A stretch of DNA of 64,000 nucleotides. Origin: Talinum fruticosum. Taxonomy: Eukaryota; Streptophyta; Magnoliopsida; Caryophyllales; Talinaceae. This document shows positions 22,791 to 34,199 of this stretch, piece by piece. Made by a program: the position numbers and the translations under genes. Positions within the stretch are counted from its first letter, which is position 1. Every line of letters begins with the position of its first letter. Below the pieces are notes generated by a model. That model worked only from the letters and a program-made list of their open reading frames with translations, did no database searches and was not told the DNA's origin. The DNA is taken from contig JAITYX010000053.1 of NCBI GenBank assembly GCA_021018815.1, forward strand, positions 2,108,001 to 2,172,000, given 5' to 3'.

Positions 22791-24430
22791 TGATAAGTGC
22801 CATATTTGTATTAGATTTCATAGGAGGTTGCTTGTCATTTTTGGGGATTTATATTCATGTTTATGTACTTTATGCCCCATTTATGCTTTACACTTGGTTT
22901 TTGCGTTTTTGTCCGTTTCTGCAGCTTCCTAGTGATTTGGACCTAATTTTGTCATATTTTCGGTCCAAAGCTATTTTGATTCTATGTTTCTAACTTCATT
23001 ATTGAAAGAGCTTTCAAATGACATATTATAAACTCAATTCCGTTGAGGAACGAAAAAGATATGAGCTGGAAGGTAAGAAGGGTGCGATGAACGAACACTT
23101 CTTTACTCTCTGAATCATGTTTTTTCCCACACTTGTGAAGCAAGCATAATGATGAAAGAATTAGAAGCTAGACTCAATGAGCTTTCCGGAAAATCAAGAA
23201 TCGCATCATTTGGACATCGGAAGAGGAAGTTATGATCGAATCAATTTGACGTATGCCTTCCAACAACCACACGGGAAGCCCGTTTATGAGGAAACGGCTC
23301 GTGTTGGAGGTTAGAGCCTTTGCATTAAGAACGGGAAGGCTGTGTCGGTGGACACGACCCGTTTTCAATGTTTCCTTCCAGTTTTGATGTGCCAGTAGCC
23401 AACACGGGCAGCCCGTGTCGGATGACACGGCTCGTGTTAGAGGTAAATTATGCCGAGATGATTCGGTTTTGACGGTTTCGGCTCTTGATTGCTTCTTAAT
23501 GGCTTATCTAAACTGATTTTCGGCCATTCCTGCAAAGATCCAGTCCATAATCCACTATTCATCCTCCATTATTCATCCACACCTTTCATCCACATCAATC
23601 CAAATACCTTTTGAAGATTGAAGAAGAAGTTTGAAGTAGTTGCGGGATTCCATTTGAAGTCGAGAGATTCAAATGGAGCACTTCAAGTCTGTCATCTACT
23701 TCTTCATTTTTTGCTGTTTGAGGTTTGATTTCAATGTATTGGATTTTATTTAAGCTTTCAATAAACATGTGTGAGTAGTTTAGTTTTTCTAGGGATTTGT
23801 AATCCAAAACAGTGAAGTTTGATTAGTTTTTCATGATTTGTTCTTGAATTCTGATTTTGATCAATAGAAGGTTGTGTTTATCATGTTCATGAGTGTTTTG
23901 AAGGCCTAGGATACTTATGTTTAGAGATTAATCTACCATGTACTCGAAAAGTGAAAAGAATAATCCGAAAACCAACATTTCTACCTAGTTTATGAAATTT
24001 GAGAAAAGAATAGTAAATTAGGGGATCACTTTGATAATTTGAAATCTTTAACTTTGACTAACTTAAAAGGCATACGAAAGTTATTTGATACGTTAATTAC
24101 AGACAATTCTATTAGGCATCAAAAGAGCAAGTACAATTTTGTGATCATCGATCCTTGATTTACTTGAATGAATGATTGCACAAATTATGTTTAAATAATC
24201 AAACATCATTGTTAGGAAAACAAATCCCTAGATGTTTTTACCCATTGATTTAAGTTTAGATTAATTTCCTTGATTTTAATATTTAGAACTAGTATAGAGA
24301 AGCAAACTCCAAAAATCCGATTAGCTTAGCAATTGAGTAGAGGACTAGTTTAGTGTGTTGCTAGATCGAGTCCTTGTGGGATCGACCTTGACTAGCTACA
24401 ATTTATATAACGTGCGCTTGTGGCCTGTCA
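22791..24430 (+). repeat. 3' LTR of the Athila-like element
   Basis: 1640 bp, TGATAAGTGCC...GCCTGTCA. The hairpin cluster is at 23267-23440. It is followed by the right target duplication TAGAT and resumed copia coding sequence. Confidence 0.85.
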
Positions 24431-24435
24431 TAGAT

Positions 24436-27333
24436 TCACTCGGGCCAACTACTATATTTCGATGAAACTACCAAAGAGACCAAGCTCTCGGGTAAGAGGT
24501 CGAGTAATACCTACACTATTCCTCTTTATGATCCAAGTTAGAATTTATCTTGTTTAAAAGCATCATTGCATGATGATTCTTGGACATGGCATCACAGACT
24601 GGATCATGTTAACATGCATACTATAAAAAATCTTGCATCTCATGGTTTAGTTAGGGGTTTACCTAATCGTGCATTTAAGAAAGATAAAATCTATGAAGCA
24701 TGCAAAAAGGGAAACAAGTCATATCATCCTCCAAACCTCTCAAAACTGTTTCCATATCCAAAGTGCTTGAATTGCTTCATATGGATTTATGTGGTGAAAT
24801 CTCTATGAAAGGCCTCGGAGGTAAATCATATGTACTTGTGATTGTTGATGACTTTTTACGATTTACCTAGGTTTGTTTTATCAAGAACAAAAATGAACCT
24901 TTCAAAGAGTTCAGCAAGTTCTGCAGGAAAATTTAAGTGGAGTCTTAGACTTAGATTAGAAGAATTCGAACTAACCATGGAAGGGAGTTCGACTACTCGG
25001 AATTTGCAGAGTTCTCGTGACAAAAACGATATCTCTCACGAGTTTTCAGCACCTGAACTCCTCAAAAACGGAGTAGTGGAGAGAAAGAACTGAAATCTTG
25101 AAGAAATAGGAAGGCCGATGATGATTAAAAATGATCTACCTAACTATTTATGCGTTGAGGCAGTCAACACAAAGCAAACTACACACCGAACGGATGCCTC
25201 AGCAGACCCATCTTGAAGAAAACTCCCTACGAGCTTTACAAGGGAAAGAAGCCCAACATCTCATATTTCGGATCATTTGGATGTAAGTGCTTTGTTCACA
25301 ATAACGATAAGGTCACCTAACCAAGTTTGATGCTATGTCGGATGAGGGTATATTTCCGGGTTACTCATCTCACAAGTAAAGCTTATCATGTTTTTAACGT
25401 AAGAATTAACAAAGTGAAAGAAAGTATCTACGTTGTGTGTGATGAGATTGATCGGGGAAAAACAAGTGATTTAACCTTCTCGGATTTGAAATTCAGTTGA
25501 CATGAAGATGATCTTGCTGAAGCCGAGCTCAGGAAGAGTCGAAGAAAGCAACTCGTAATGAGATAGCCGAGAACAATGTGACCGAGATCGAACCGAGTCA
25601 AGAGCCAGCTCGGAATGCTCGAAGGACAAGCAAATGAGGAGACTCAGCAAGCTCAAACTAATGAAGATTAGCCACTTCAACCAACGAACTTGGTGAACCA
25701 GGGAACAGGTAGAGCATTTAAATATGCTTTGAGCCACCCACTCGAGAACATTATGTCCGACATTTAAAGTGGGGTAAGAGTTCGTTCTTCTTTATAAAAT
25801 CTATGTGCATTCACTACATTCATATCATTAACAGAACCTAAAAATTCACTAGAGGCCCTAAATAAACCTGAATGGGTAGAGGCCATGCAAGAAGAGCTCA
25901 ATCAATTTGAAAGAAACCAAGTTTGGATTTTGATCAAACGACCTTCCGGCCACCCAGCTTATAGGAACCAAATGGGTTTTCAAAAACAAACTGGATGAGG
26001 ATGGGTTGGTAGTTAGAAATAAGGGAAGACTTGTGGCTCAAGGTTACAATCAAGAAGAAGGGATTGATTGTGGGGAGACCTTTGTACCAATTGCTAGGAT
26101 CGAAGCAATTAGAATCTTATTAGAATTTGCATCCAAGCATGAATATTAAACCGTATCAAATGGATGTTAAGTGTGCTTTTCTGAATGGTTTCATTCAAGA
26201 GGAACTCTATATTGAGCAACCCCTTGGATTCGAAAACTCGGAATTTCCAAATCATATTTTCAAATTGCAAAAGCCTCTATATGGTCTTAAACAAGCTCCC
26301 GGAGCTTGGTATGAAAGACTGAGCGACTTCTTGGTTGAAAATGACTTCAAAAGAGGTCGTATTGACAAAAATCTTTTTATAAAAACCAAGGGGAAAGATT
26401 TCCTTATTGCTCGGATTTATGTTGATTATATTATTTTTGGAGCTACTAATGAAAATCTCGATCGAGAGTTTTCCGAGTCGATGAGACAGGAGTTTTAAAT
26501 GAGTATGATGGGAGAGCTTATTCTTGTTCTACAAATCGGACAAGACAAAGATGGAATCTACGTCCATCAATCTAAGTATACCAAGGAGTTGTTGAAAAAG
26601 TACAAGTTTCAACATGTGAAACATGCAGCCACACTTATGTGTAACAACGATAAAATTAGACTCAAATGAAAAAGGTAAAGCAAGTAGATTAGAAACTCTA
26701 TAGAGGTATGATTAGATCTCCGCTATATCTCACATCCAATGAGGCCGGACATTATGTTTAGTGTATGTCCGTGTGCAAGATTTTAAGCTAATCCAAAAGA
26801 ATCGCATTTTATAGTGGTGAAGAGAATTTTTAGATGTCTTCCAGGGACTTAAAATCTTGGTCTATGGTCTCACTGGATACTTAGATACTGACTATGTTGG
26901 TTACAAGGTTGATAGAAAGAGCACATCGGAGCATGCCAATTTCTGGGTCAATCCCTCATATCTTGGCACTCAAAGAAGCAAAACTCGGTTGTTGTATCAA
27001 CCGCCGAATCCGAGTACATTGCAGCTAGAGCATGCCGTGCTCGGATTCTATGGATCAAACAACACTTGAAGGATCTTGGACTCTCATTCAAATATATTCC
27101 AATCAAGTGTGACAATCAAAGTGCAATCAGCATCACTAAGAATCTAGTTCAAGCACTCAAAGACAAAGCTTATTGATGTGAGGTATCATTTTCCGATAGA
27201 CCATTCTAGGAAAGGTGATATTGAACTTGAATTCATTCCTATAAAATTTCAGTTAGCTAATATTTTCACTAAGCCACTTAGTGAGGATCAGCTTTGCTTT
27301 ATTAGGAATGAGCTTGGAATGATTAATGCATGA
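24436..27333 (+). pseudogene. pol: copia-1 pol: integrase, reverse transcriptase, RNase H, broken
   Basis: The order is pre-integrase zinc region (WHHRLDHVNMHTIKNLASHG at about 24588-24650, then CKKGNKS), integrase core (VIVDDF near 24840; NGVVERKN near 25068), reverse transcriptase ([13 protein letters not shown] near 25968; [20 protein letters not shown] and LYGLKQAPGAWYERL at 26127-26498) and RNase H (YSTAESEYIAA-like near 27000; IKCDNQSAI-like near 27110). It ends NELGMINA then stop. The reverse transcriptase motif reads YVDYIIFG, so the second catalytic Asp is Tyr. Frameshifts and stops break the rest. It cannot supply active enzyme as read. Confidence 0.85.
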
Positions 27334-27740
27334 TTATGTGATTTTTTTTGTAAAATTTTCTTGCATGATTATGTGCTATATGTTTTTCTTTTGTCTTAAT
27401 AACAATTGGTTCAATTGACCAAGTGAAACTAAGCTATGAGTTATTAGGTCTCCGAGTATTCCGAGTCACTCGAAACCATACCGAGTCGACTCGGCTTTGA
27501 GCAAAATGGACATCAATCTTTTGAAATCATCCCTAGATAAATGGAGACTTTCAGAAATTTTTTAAAAATTTATCTTCTCTCTCTCTATCTCTCTCTGCCG
27601 TGCACATCGATAAGAGAAAACTAGCCGTTGGAAGAAAGTCGCTGGAATTCTAACCGTTGGAGAGCAGAAACGTCACACCCGTCCGAGGCGGCCGTTAGAG
27701 CTTCAGTGTTAGACCGAAGGCCGAAGGACATTTCTTTTTG

Positions 27741-27750
27741 CTATAAATAG
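27741..27750 (+). promoter_or_regulatory. TATA box before the third frame of copia-1
   Basis: CTATAAATAG lies 177 bp before the third-frame ATG and about 400 bp after the end of pol. A pyrimidine-rich leader with (CT)n at about 27846-27896 follows. copia-2 (48888-48895) and copia-3 (57571-57580) have TATA-like boxes at the matching place, so an internal promoter is plausible. Confidence 0.5.
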
Positions 27751-27926
27751 CACCTCTTTACCTTCATTTCACTACTTTACTCATTGCTTACTTACTCTCT
27801 AAGCATTCTCGCTCTCACTCTCTGCATTCTAAGCGCTCTCATTCTCTCTACTCTCTCTCTCTTTGCTCTCTCTCTTTCTCTCTCTCTCTCTCTCAAGTTC
27901 TTTCAAGTTCTTCAAAAATCTTCACC

Positions 27927-29322
27927 ATGCCAAAAGGGGTTCTGTCCAAGATTTTCTCGGGGTCTACTACCAAGAAACCCCGCACCAAAACTCCTCAAGA
28001 GGGTACCTCTAACCCCTCTAAAGTTTTCGTCACCCAACACCTAACGTTGGATGACAAATTTTTCCCAACCACCTCGTTTTCGTGGTTATCACACATAAAA
28101 ACCACTTGGAGTATACAACTTTCTATGCTTCGGTGAGTTTATCTATCCTGAACTTGTTGCTGGGTTCTACTCTAACATGTCTTACTCGAGGGAGTCATTA
28201 CCTCACGAGTTCAAGACAAGGTTGTTCGCATCAACCTCTTTCTCCTATACAGACTTTTCAAAGTCTCTTCTCTATTCCCGAACCGCAATCCCATCCCCTT
28301 CACGAAAATTGCAGATGAATTCTTTGAGAAATACCCCAAGGAGGTCCCTCAGTCACGCAAAAACTTCTCTCGTGACTCGGATGAAGACCGAGGCAAGGTT
28401 ACTCTATTTTCTATTGATGAGAACTTTCTCTTCTCATCACTCTAGCAAGGGGAATCCCTACTCCAAAATTCTCAATGTTCTTTTTGACGTTCTAGAGGGC
28501 TACCATGTGGACCTCTTCCCAGCTATTCTTGAGCAAATGGCTTCGTGCCAACTCAATCCAAAACAACTTCTCCTTTCCCCTTCGGAGCCCTTCTAATTGT
28601 TGTTTTCAAATAGTTTAAGGTTCCCCCGCCTCGGATCCTAATGCAGTTTCGAGGCTACCATAGTGGTAGGCAGGAAGCAACTTCTAGGCTACGGATATCG
28701 GGAAGTCAAGACCGGTGTCGGGGTCCACGTGTCTAAGTTAAAGCCACCTTCACCTTCTCCCACTCGGACTTTGATTCCTTTATCACTCCCTCCTCCATCA
28801 GGTGGTCCATCCACTTCTCAACCACCTTCTTTAGCCTCTAAGGTCTGTGTTTGCCGCTTTGGCGTACAAACTCTCCTCTCGTGTCCGAAGAACTTTGAGG
28901 CACTCGTCCGCTCTCTAAAATCTGTCCTTCGGAGCTCGATGATCAACCAGTAGACAGGCGGTCTCGGATCCAGGAGAATCGGGATCCGTTGATTGAGCTG
29001 AACGAAATCATTAGTGAGTAGCGCGAGCAGCCTCCAGCTCCTCTAAGAATGCCAATCTAAGGCTTCTCGGGACCTAGAAGTTCGGACACTTCGAGGAGTC
29101 CGCCAGCCCAGCCAAATCCTCCTTGGCCGAGGTTGAAGAAGAAGAGGTTGCAACCGAAGTTGCACAGCCTAAGGAGGAGAAGGAGGAAGAGAAGGAAGAG
29201 GAGAAGGAGGAAGAGGAAGCAGCTCGGATCGAGGGACAAGGTGATGTAGTTCCTGAACCAAAACCGATCAGCTTAGATGATAGTTTGAGTGGGTCGGAAG
29301 ACGCTACGGACATTAGTTAGTC
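27927..29322 (+). pseudogene. copia-1 third reading frame (Sirevirus 3' frame), broken
   Basis: Starts MPKGVLSKIF, with a basic patch KKPRTK that could be a nuclear signal, then TSNPSKVFVTQHLTLDDKFF and FSWL shared with copia-3. Shifted pieces follow at 28177-28596 (GYHVDLFPAILEQMA) and 28663-28953. The end is acidic, with EEEKEEEKEEEEAA at 29123-29320. Sireviruses often carry an extra frame after pol, in some members called env-like. I see no signal peptide or membrane segment here, so an envelope role is not supported. Its function is unknown. Confidence 0.6.
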
Positions 29323-29941
29323 CACAGCTTGTCAAGTCGAAGCACCTCCCTTTATCGTCTTCTAGGAGGATGAGCGCGAGGATGATAAGGCCCCGGGTCG
29401 ACGACCAGAACAAAGCCACCACATGACATCCCTATGCTACCGCGGCAATGATCATCAACTTCGTCCCAAGCTTACCAGCGTCGGCGCACTACTCGTTCCT
29501 CCACCCCAAGCACCGCAAGCCCCCTAGTTTATTTTTCTTTGTTTTTTTGGTCCAACATCAACTCGTACTGTTTGTTATTTTTTCTTCCCTATTTTTGATG
29601 AAATGCAAGGGGAGAAATATAGAAATTTTTATGTTGTTGTGTTTAAGGGGAGCTCACTTTTCTTTTATTAATGAATGAACAGACTTATTTCGAGTCAATT
29701 CTTTCCGATTTCGATCTCTTATATCATTTTTTTTCTACTCTAATATAATCTGTTCATTTCTCTGTTCTAATGTATTATCCGCATAACTCGTTATAAGTAA
29801 TGATAGTATCTCGCAACGCATTTTCTAAGTGTGGAATATTTCTCAATCATTACTTCTTGCTCGATATATTCTCGCTTAGTGAGAATGAAAACTCATGATT
29901 TGCACTAACAAGTTTCTATCCGAGTATGGAATGCCTTTCAT

Positions 29942-29954
29942 AAAAAGGGGAGAT
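29942..29954 (+). other. Polypurine tract of copia-1
   Basis: AAAAAGGGGAGAT directly precedes the 3' LTR (TGAAGACTC). It would prime plus-strand DNA. copia-2 has the same tract at 46630-46641. Confidence 0.8.
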
Positions 29955-31271
29955 TGAAGACTCGGATTCTAACTCTAAGTCATTCTAAGTACCACATGAA
30001 GATTCGGGCATAAATCTTATCTCCTCTAAGTTTTGATTTGAAGACATTCCGAGTGTTATAGAAACTCTCGTATAAGTTTTCATATATTTTTGGCTAACTC
30101 AAAAATCACATTATTGTATATCTTCTACATTGATGTTTCTAACTCACTCGGACATCACTCGGATCTAGTGCATGTTCAAATAATTTCTCTAACTTTTTTA
30201 TTCTAAGTTTTGACTCGATGCGATTTGAGTATATTGAAAACTAGACTCGTAAAATTTCACTCTTCTAGGGCTAAGATAATTACGCACTTAATTGTCTTAA
30301 TTAAATTATTATTTGTGCCTAATTTTTGGACGAAAGTATTTTATACTTTGAGAACCAAAGTGGTTTACTTTCGTAGGTTATTCAAACGAGGTTATCTCAT
30401 TTTTAAATACAAAACTATCCGACTTCTAGCCGTCAATCACTAGCGGACAAGCTTTATCTACTTCGTACAGGGCTTAGACACCGTGTCGTGGTTGTCTGCT
30501 TTCTAAAACTGGAAAACTCCAACGGTGGTTTCTACCTTACTTTCAGACATCACCAGTTAACTGGAGTACCTTTAGGGGCCAAGAGCCGTTGCACAACGTT
30601 CACATTCCAACGGACTCGAGAAGAGCCGTTACAATGGTCAATAAGGAGTTATGTTCGGAATCAAGACTCAACGGTCATTCCGCTTGGCCACCTATAAATA
30701 GAAGCCACTTCACATGACTTGAAAATTGCTGGAATGATTGTTGAACATTACTTGAGCAAAAATCTTTATTTTCATATTCAATCTTCTACTTACAACTCCC
30801 AACCTGTAATTAATATTTTCTTAGTTGTAAAGTCTTGTAATCGGTTACATACTTCTCTTACTTTCTGAATAAGGTCCCTTAACTGATCCGTAAGGGTTAA
30901 CTCAGCTCAGTTGTCCCTAACTATAAAGGGTATCTCAGTTAGGAAGTATTAGATCGGATAAGGGAATTTCTAAGTGTAGGAAACCTTGTAAGGAATTGTC
31001 TAAGGGAGCAATTTTGGTAGAGTCAGTCCTTTTATTTCGAGGATGCAAAATAGTAACTTTGACTTGGTGCTTAGATTAGCACTATCCGTATTTTTCTACC
31101 CCAGGAGGGTTTCCACGTACTCCTGTGTGTTTTCTTTTCCGAGTCCAATCTAGATTTAGACTCAGCGGTTTATCCTTTTCCGAGCAAAAAGTTACTAACT
31201 TCTCCCAAATTTCCTTATCACCCTATTCACCCCCTATAGAGTGACTTAGACTCTCCAAGAGCAAATCTTCA
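29955..31271 (+). repeat. 3' LTR of copia-1
   Basis: 1317 bp. It is shorter than the 5' LTR because of a deletion near 30205-30215. The TATA box is near 30692. It is followed by the ATTAT target duplication and an ATT microsatellite. Confidence 0.88.

Positions 31272-31330
<59 letters not shown>
31272..31330. repeat. (ATT)n microsatellite, copia-1 target site
   Basis: About 19 ATT units. The first five bases are the right target duplication of copia-1, so the element went into this repeat. The poly-Asn frame on the other strand is an artefact of the repeat. Confidence 0.95.
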
Positions 31331-31331
<1 letters not shown>

Positions 31332-31706
31332 AAGAAGGATATTATTATATTTAAAAATTTTAGTAATATCATTACTATAATATTTGTTATTATTATTATC
31401 ATCGTCATCGTAAATTCTTATTATAATGGTCGTCATCGCCATCATATTGTTACGACAATTATATAATGATATGAAAAGGGTTTCTTGATAAGTGTCTTTG
31501 ATAAAAATTTTCTTCAACATACATATATATTTACTTCAAAATATTAAGATTAGTAATATATAGATTTATAGTGAAATGACTAACTAATACTACATATGCT
31601 ATTGTGCAACATTGCCTACTATGCTATGAATCATATTAGCTATTTCATTTGGGGGAAGGGGGATATATTTAGGGTGGGTGAGAATTTTATTGTTCTCATA
31701 ACTCCA

Positions 31707-31711
<5 letters not shown>

Positions 31712-31792
<81 letters not shown>
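31712..31792. repeat. (TAA)n microsatellite
   Basis: About 27 units of TAA in AT-rich DNA. No gene is nearby. Confidence 0.95.
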
Positions 31793-31793
<1 letters not shown>

Positions 31794-31840
31794 TGTTGTG
31801 TTGTTGTTTTTTTTTTAAAAAATATATTTTAAAATTTTAT

Positions 31841-31955
31841 TATTAGCATTATAATAGCTCATAATCGCTATAACGGCTTATAACGACCAATCATAACAGC
31901 TCATAACATCTCATAATAACTATAACCATTATAACAGATGTTTTTGACAACTAAA
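31841..31955. repeat. CATAA-type diverged repeats
   Basis: Runs of CTCATAATCGC, GCTCATAACATCTCATAATAAC and similar end in CTAAAACGAACAAACC. They resemble 11440-11575 on the far side of copia-1, so the two may be parts of one older repeat that copia-1 and the solo LTR split. Confidence 0.4.
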
Positions 31956-34199
31956 ACGAACAAACCTTTATTACTTACTTTATAAATATTTATATTTTCC
32001 GTAATTACAGGCCCACCATGTGTAAAGTCTCACCCTAGAGTAGTGAGGTGCATCATCGTTATGGGTATCCCACTCGGACACCCACCAGAGTTATCTTAAC
32101 TTCTTATCCATACTTAAACTCTCAATGTTCACAAAACACGATTTACTAATATAGTCGAAAGTATAAATATATATCGCCTTCCTAACTTGGGTCACCAAAA
32201 TGCCGCTAACCATTTGTCTTCTTAGATGCTTCCTTAATCCCTTTAATTTACAAAATCTGAAAATGACGAGGTCATGAGGTTCTCGAGCCCAGTGAATAAT
32301 GTTTATATTTCTCGATGTTATGCTTTGCACATTATCCGATTTACACACAAACACATAAACAAGTAATACACCTAACTTAAATCATAAAATGCAACGAGTC
32401 AAAATGTCCCATACCAACACAAAAACAAGTAATACACAAACACATAAACATAGTCATGCTTCACAAGTAGAATCGTACATTCCACCTTTTTCATGCTCTT
32501 AATGTTTCACAAAACACACATTCATGTTATAAAACAGACGATTATAGACTAACTCAGTCATACTTGTTTCATATCAAGTACGAATTAAGTCCCTAAATAG
32601 ACTCCCTGTTAGTTTTTGACTAAACTAACCATAAATGTCCCATACCAACAATGTCATTAGGCTCTCAGTCCGAAAGAAAGCTAAGTCCGGTAGTTAGACT
32701 AATAACTCGACTATAACCACATTTTACATGCACAAAAACACACTTTCACATACGTTTCCTATTATCATGGATGTAACGAACATTTATAATTTTATAAATA
32801 TCATATCATGCTTAGTCATAGTTTAACACATGGATCGGAATATTAATTATGTAATTAATTTAACCTTAGTCCGTTCATGACCAACATAAGGAATAATCAT
32901 AAAATACAAGGGTCATAAACACATCCTATTAGATCGACCGAAGCCATCAAAAGATACCAATTAGGGACCCATCGCTCTAGAGAACGTAGTTGCCTAAAAT
33001 CACAAATTATGAAGCCAGAATTCACATCATGGTGAACTAACCAAAACCATCATAAGGTTCAACCAGGGATCCACACAAATCATATAACACACAGGTCGAA
33101 AATAACATCCTAGAGGATTGGTAAAATCTCTCCAACCAGAGGACCTAAAACACACAAAGACAAACTACTTCTACGATCATAGCTCTACAATGTACAACAT
33201 AAGAAAGAGTCTTATGCATAAATGAACTTCATTCCCCTTTTAAACATAGTCATAACATATCTTAAATTTATATTATCATCATATTTCTTTTAAGAAAATG
33301 CACATTCACATATTAGATTATAATAATTTCTTTATGACGTATATAGTCACAGAACATCCATGAAATTTGGTTTAACACTTTCAAAATTATTTCTATGAGT
33401 GTACATAGTTTCATAAACATATATTATTTCATGCTTTATAGTTTGAAAAACATATATCTAGTCCAAATTTAGCACAAATCAAGCAATTTCACTTAGAAAT
33501 TCATAATTTAGAATTTATTTATTCAAAATTCATGAAATTTACAATACATTCTCACATAATATGTAGAAGTTATAGTAAAATTTTCATACGTTTTATACAT
33601 TCAATAATTCGTAGCAATTTAAGAAATACTAATAATTAAGTTTTTGAGTCTTAATAGTATTAACGATCAACATATTAAAAGTAATAACGACCTACTCTTT
33701 TGTTCATTGTGTAATGGTAGTTATTTGATAAAATTAAATGACGAAAAACTAATTCCATCATTATTAGTTACTTTTAAGGATCAATCGTATGATTCGTCGT
33801 TAAAAGTGTCATCGTTAGAAGTTTAATTTCCATAGTATTGCAAGCACCTTCATCATTTCCCTACACTACTCTATCTCCACAAACTCCACAAAAAGCCTCT
33901 TTTGATCTTGCTTGCCCATCGTCATACTTGCGGATCCGATTTGTGATTTAAGACCAGCAAGGTGGAACAACCTGAGTGCACTCAATTCACTTTCAATCCA
34001 ATTATGGTTTATTTAAATTTATGCTTTTATGCTTTATGTATTGTGGATCAAGATGTAATCATTTTTAATTCCACCCTGCCAGCTGTAATTTTATTTTGCT
34101 CGCTTTTCTTTTCGCTTTCTTTTATTGCTTTCTTTATCACTTTCTTAACTACTTTTATCGCTTTCTTCGCTTGTTTGCTTGATTTAATTTTCGTGTTCA
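31956..34199. other. Unassigned AT-rich DNA
   Basis: No coding region was recognised on either strand. Open frames here are short and of low complexity. The left part (32000-33150) has features of an old LTR or other repeat, such as ACCCACCAGAG and repeated references to GGATCC/GGGACC-type blocks, but no termini could be paired. Confidence 0.4.

Larger units (their letters stand above)
16765..24430 (+). mobile_element. Athila-like Ty3/gypsy element with gag and protease only
   Basis: Two ~1640 bp LTRs (TGATAAGTGCC...CCTGTCA) bound a 4.4 kb internal region with an Asp-tRNA-type primer site, gag and protease. AAGAT (16760-16764) and TAGAT (24431-24435) flank it, a 5-bp duplication with one mismatch. 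Interrupted copia coding sequence rejoins across it (...CAAGAGGTA|AGATTCACTC...). Reverse transcriptase, RNase H and integrase are absent, so the element is non-autonomous. The two LTRs are roughly 92% alike by eye over the first 300 bp. Confidence 0.88.
13167..31271 (+). mobile_element. copia-1: older Sirevirus-type Ty1/copia element, split by an Athila-like insertion
   Basis: LTRs at 13167-14604 and 29955-31271 flank a primer site, gag, protease, integrase, reverse transcriptase, RNase H, a third reading frame and a polypurine tract, in copia order. ATTAT lies on both sides (13162-13166, 31272-31276). Removing the 7.67 kb insertion at 16765-24430 leaves about 10.4 kb, close to copia-2. The initiator-Met-type primer site, ~1.4 kb LTRs, long gag, extra 3' frame and AAAAAGGGGAGA tract point to the SIRE/Maximus lineage. 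LTR divergence and many stops mark it as old and inactive. Confidence 0.88.

Noticed and set aside
27927..29322. Envelope protein in the third frame of copia
   Set aside because: No signal peptide, membrane segment or cysteine pattern is visible in any of the three copies, only a basic start and an acidic tail.
31223..31520. Poly-Asn and poly-Ile frames
   Set aside because: Translations of the (ATT)n microsatellite, as are those near 36458-36652.
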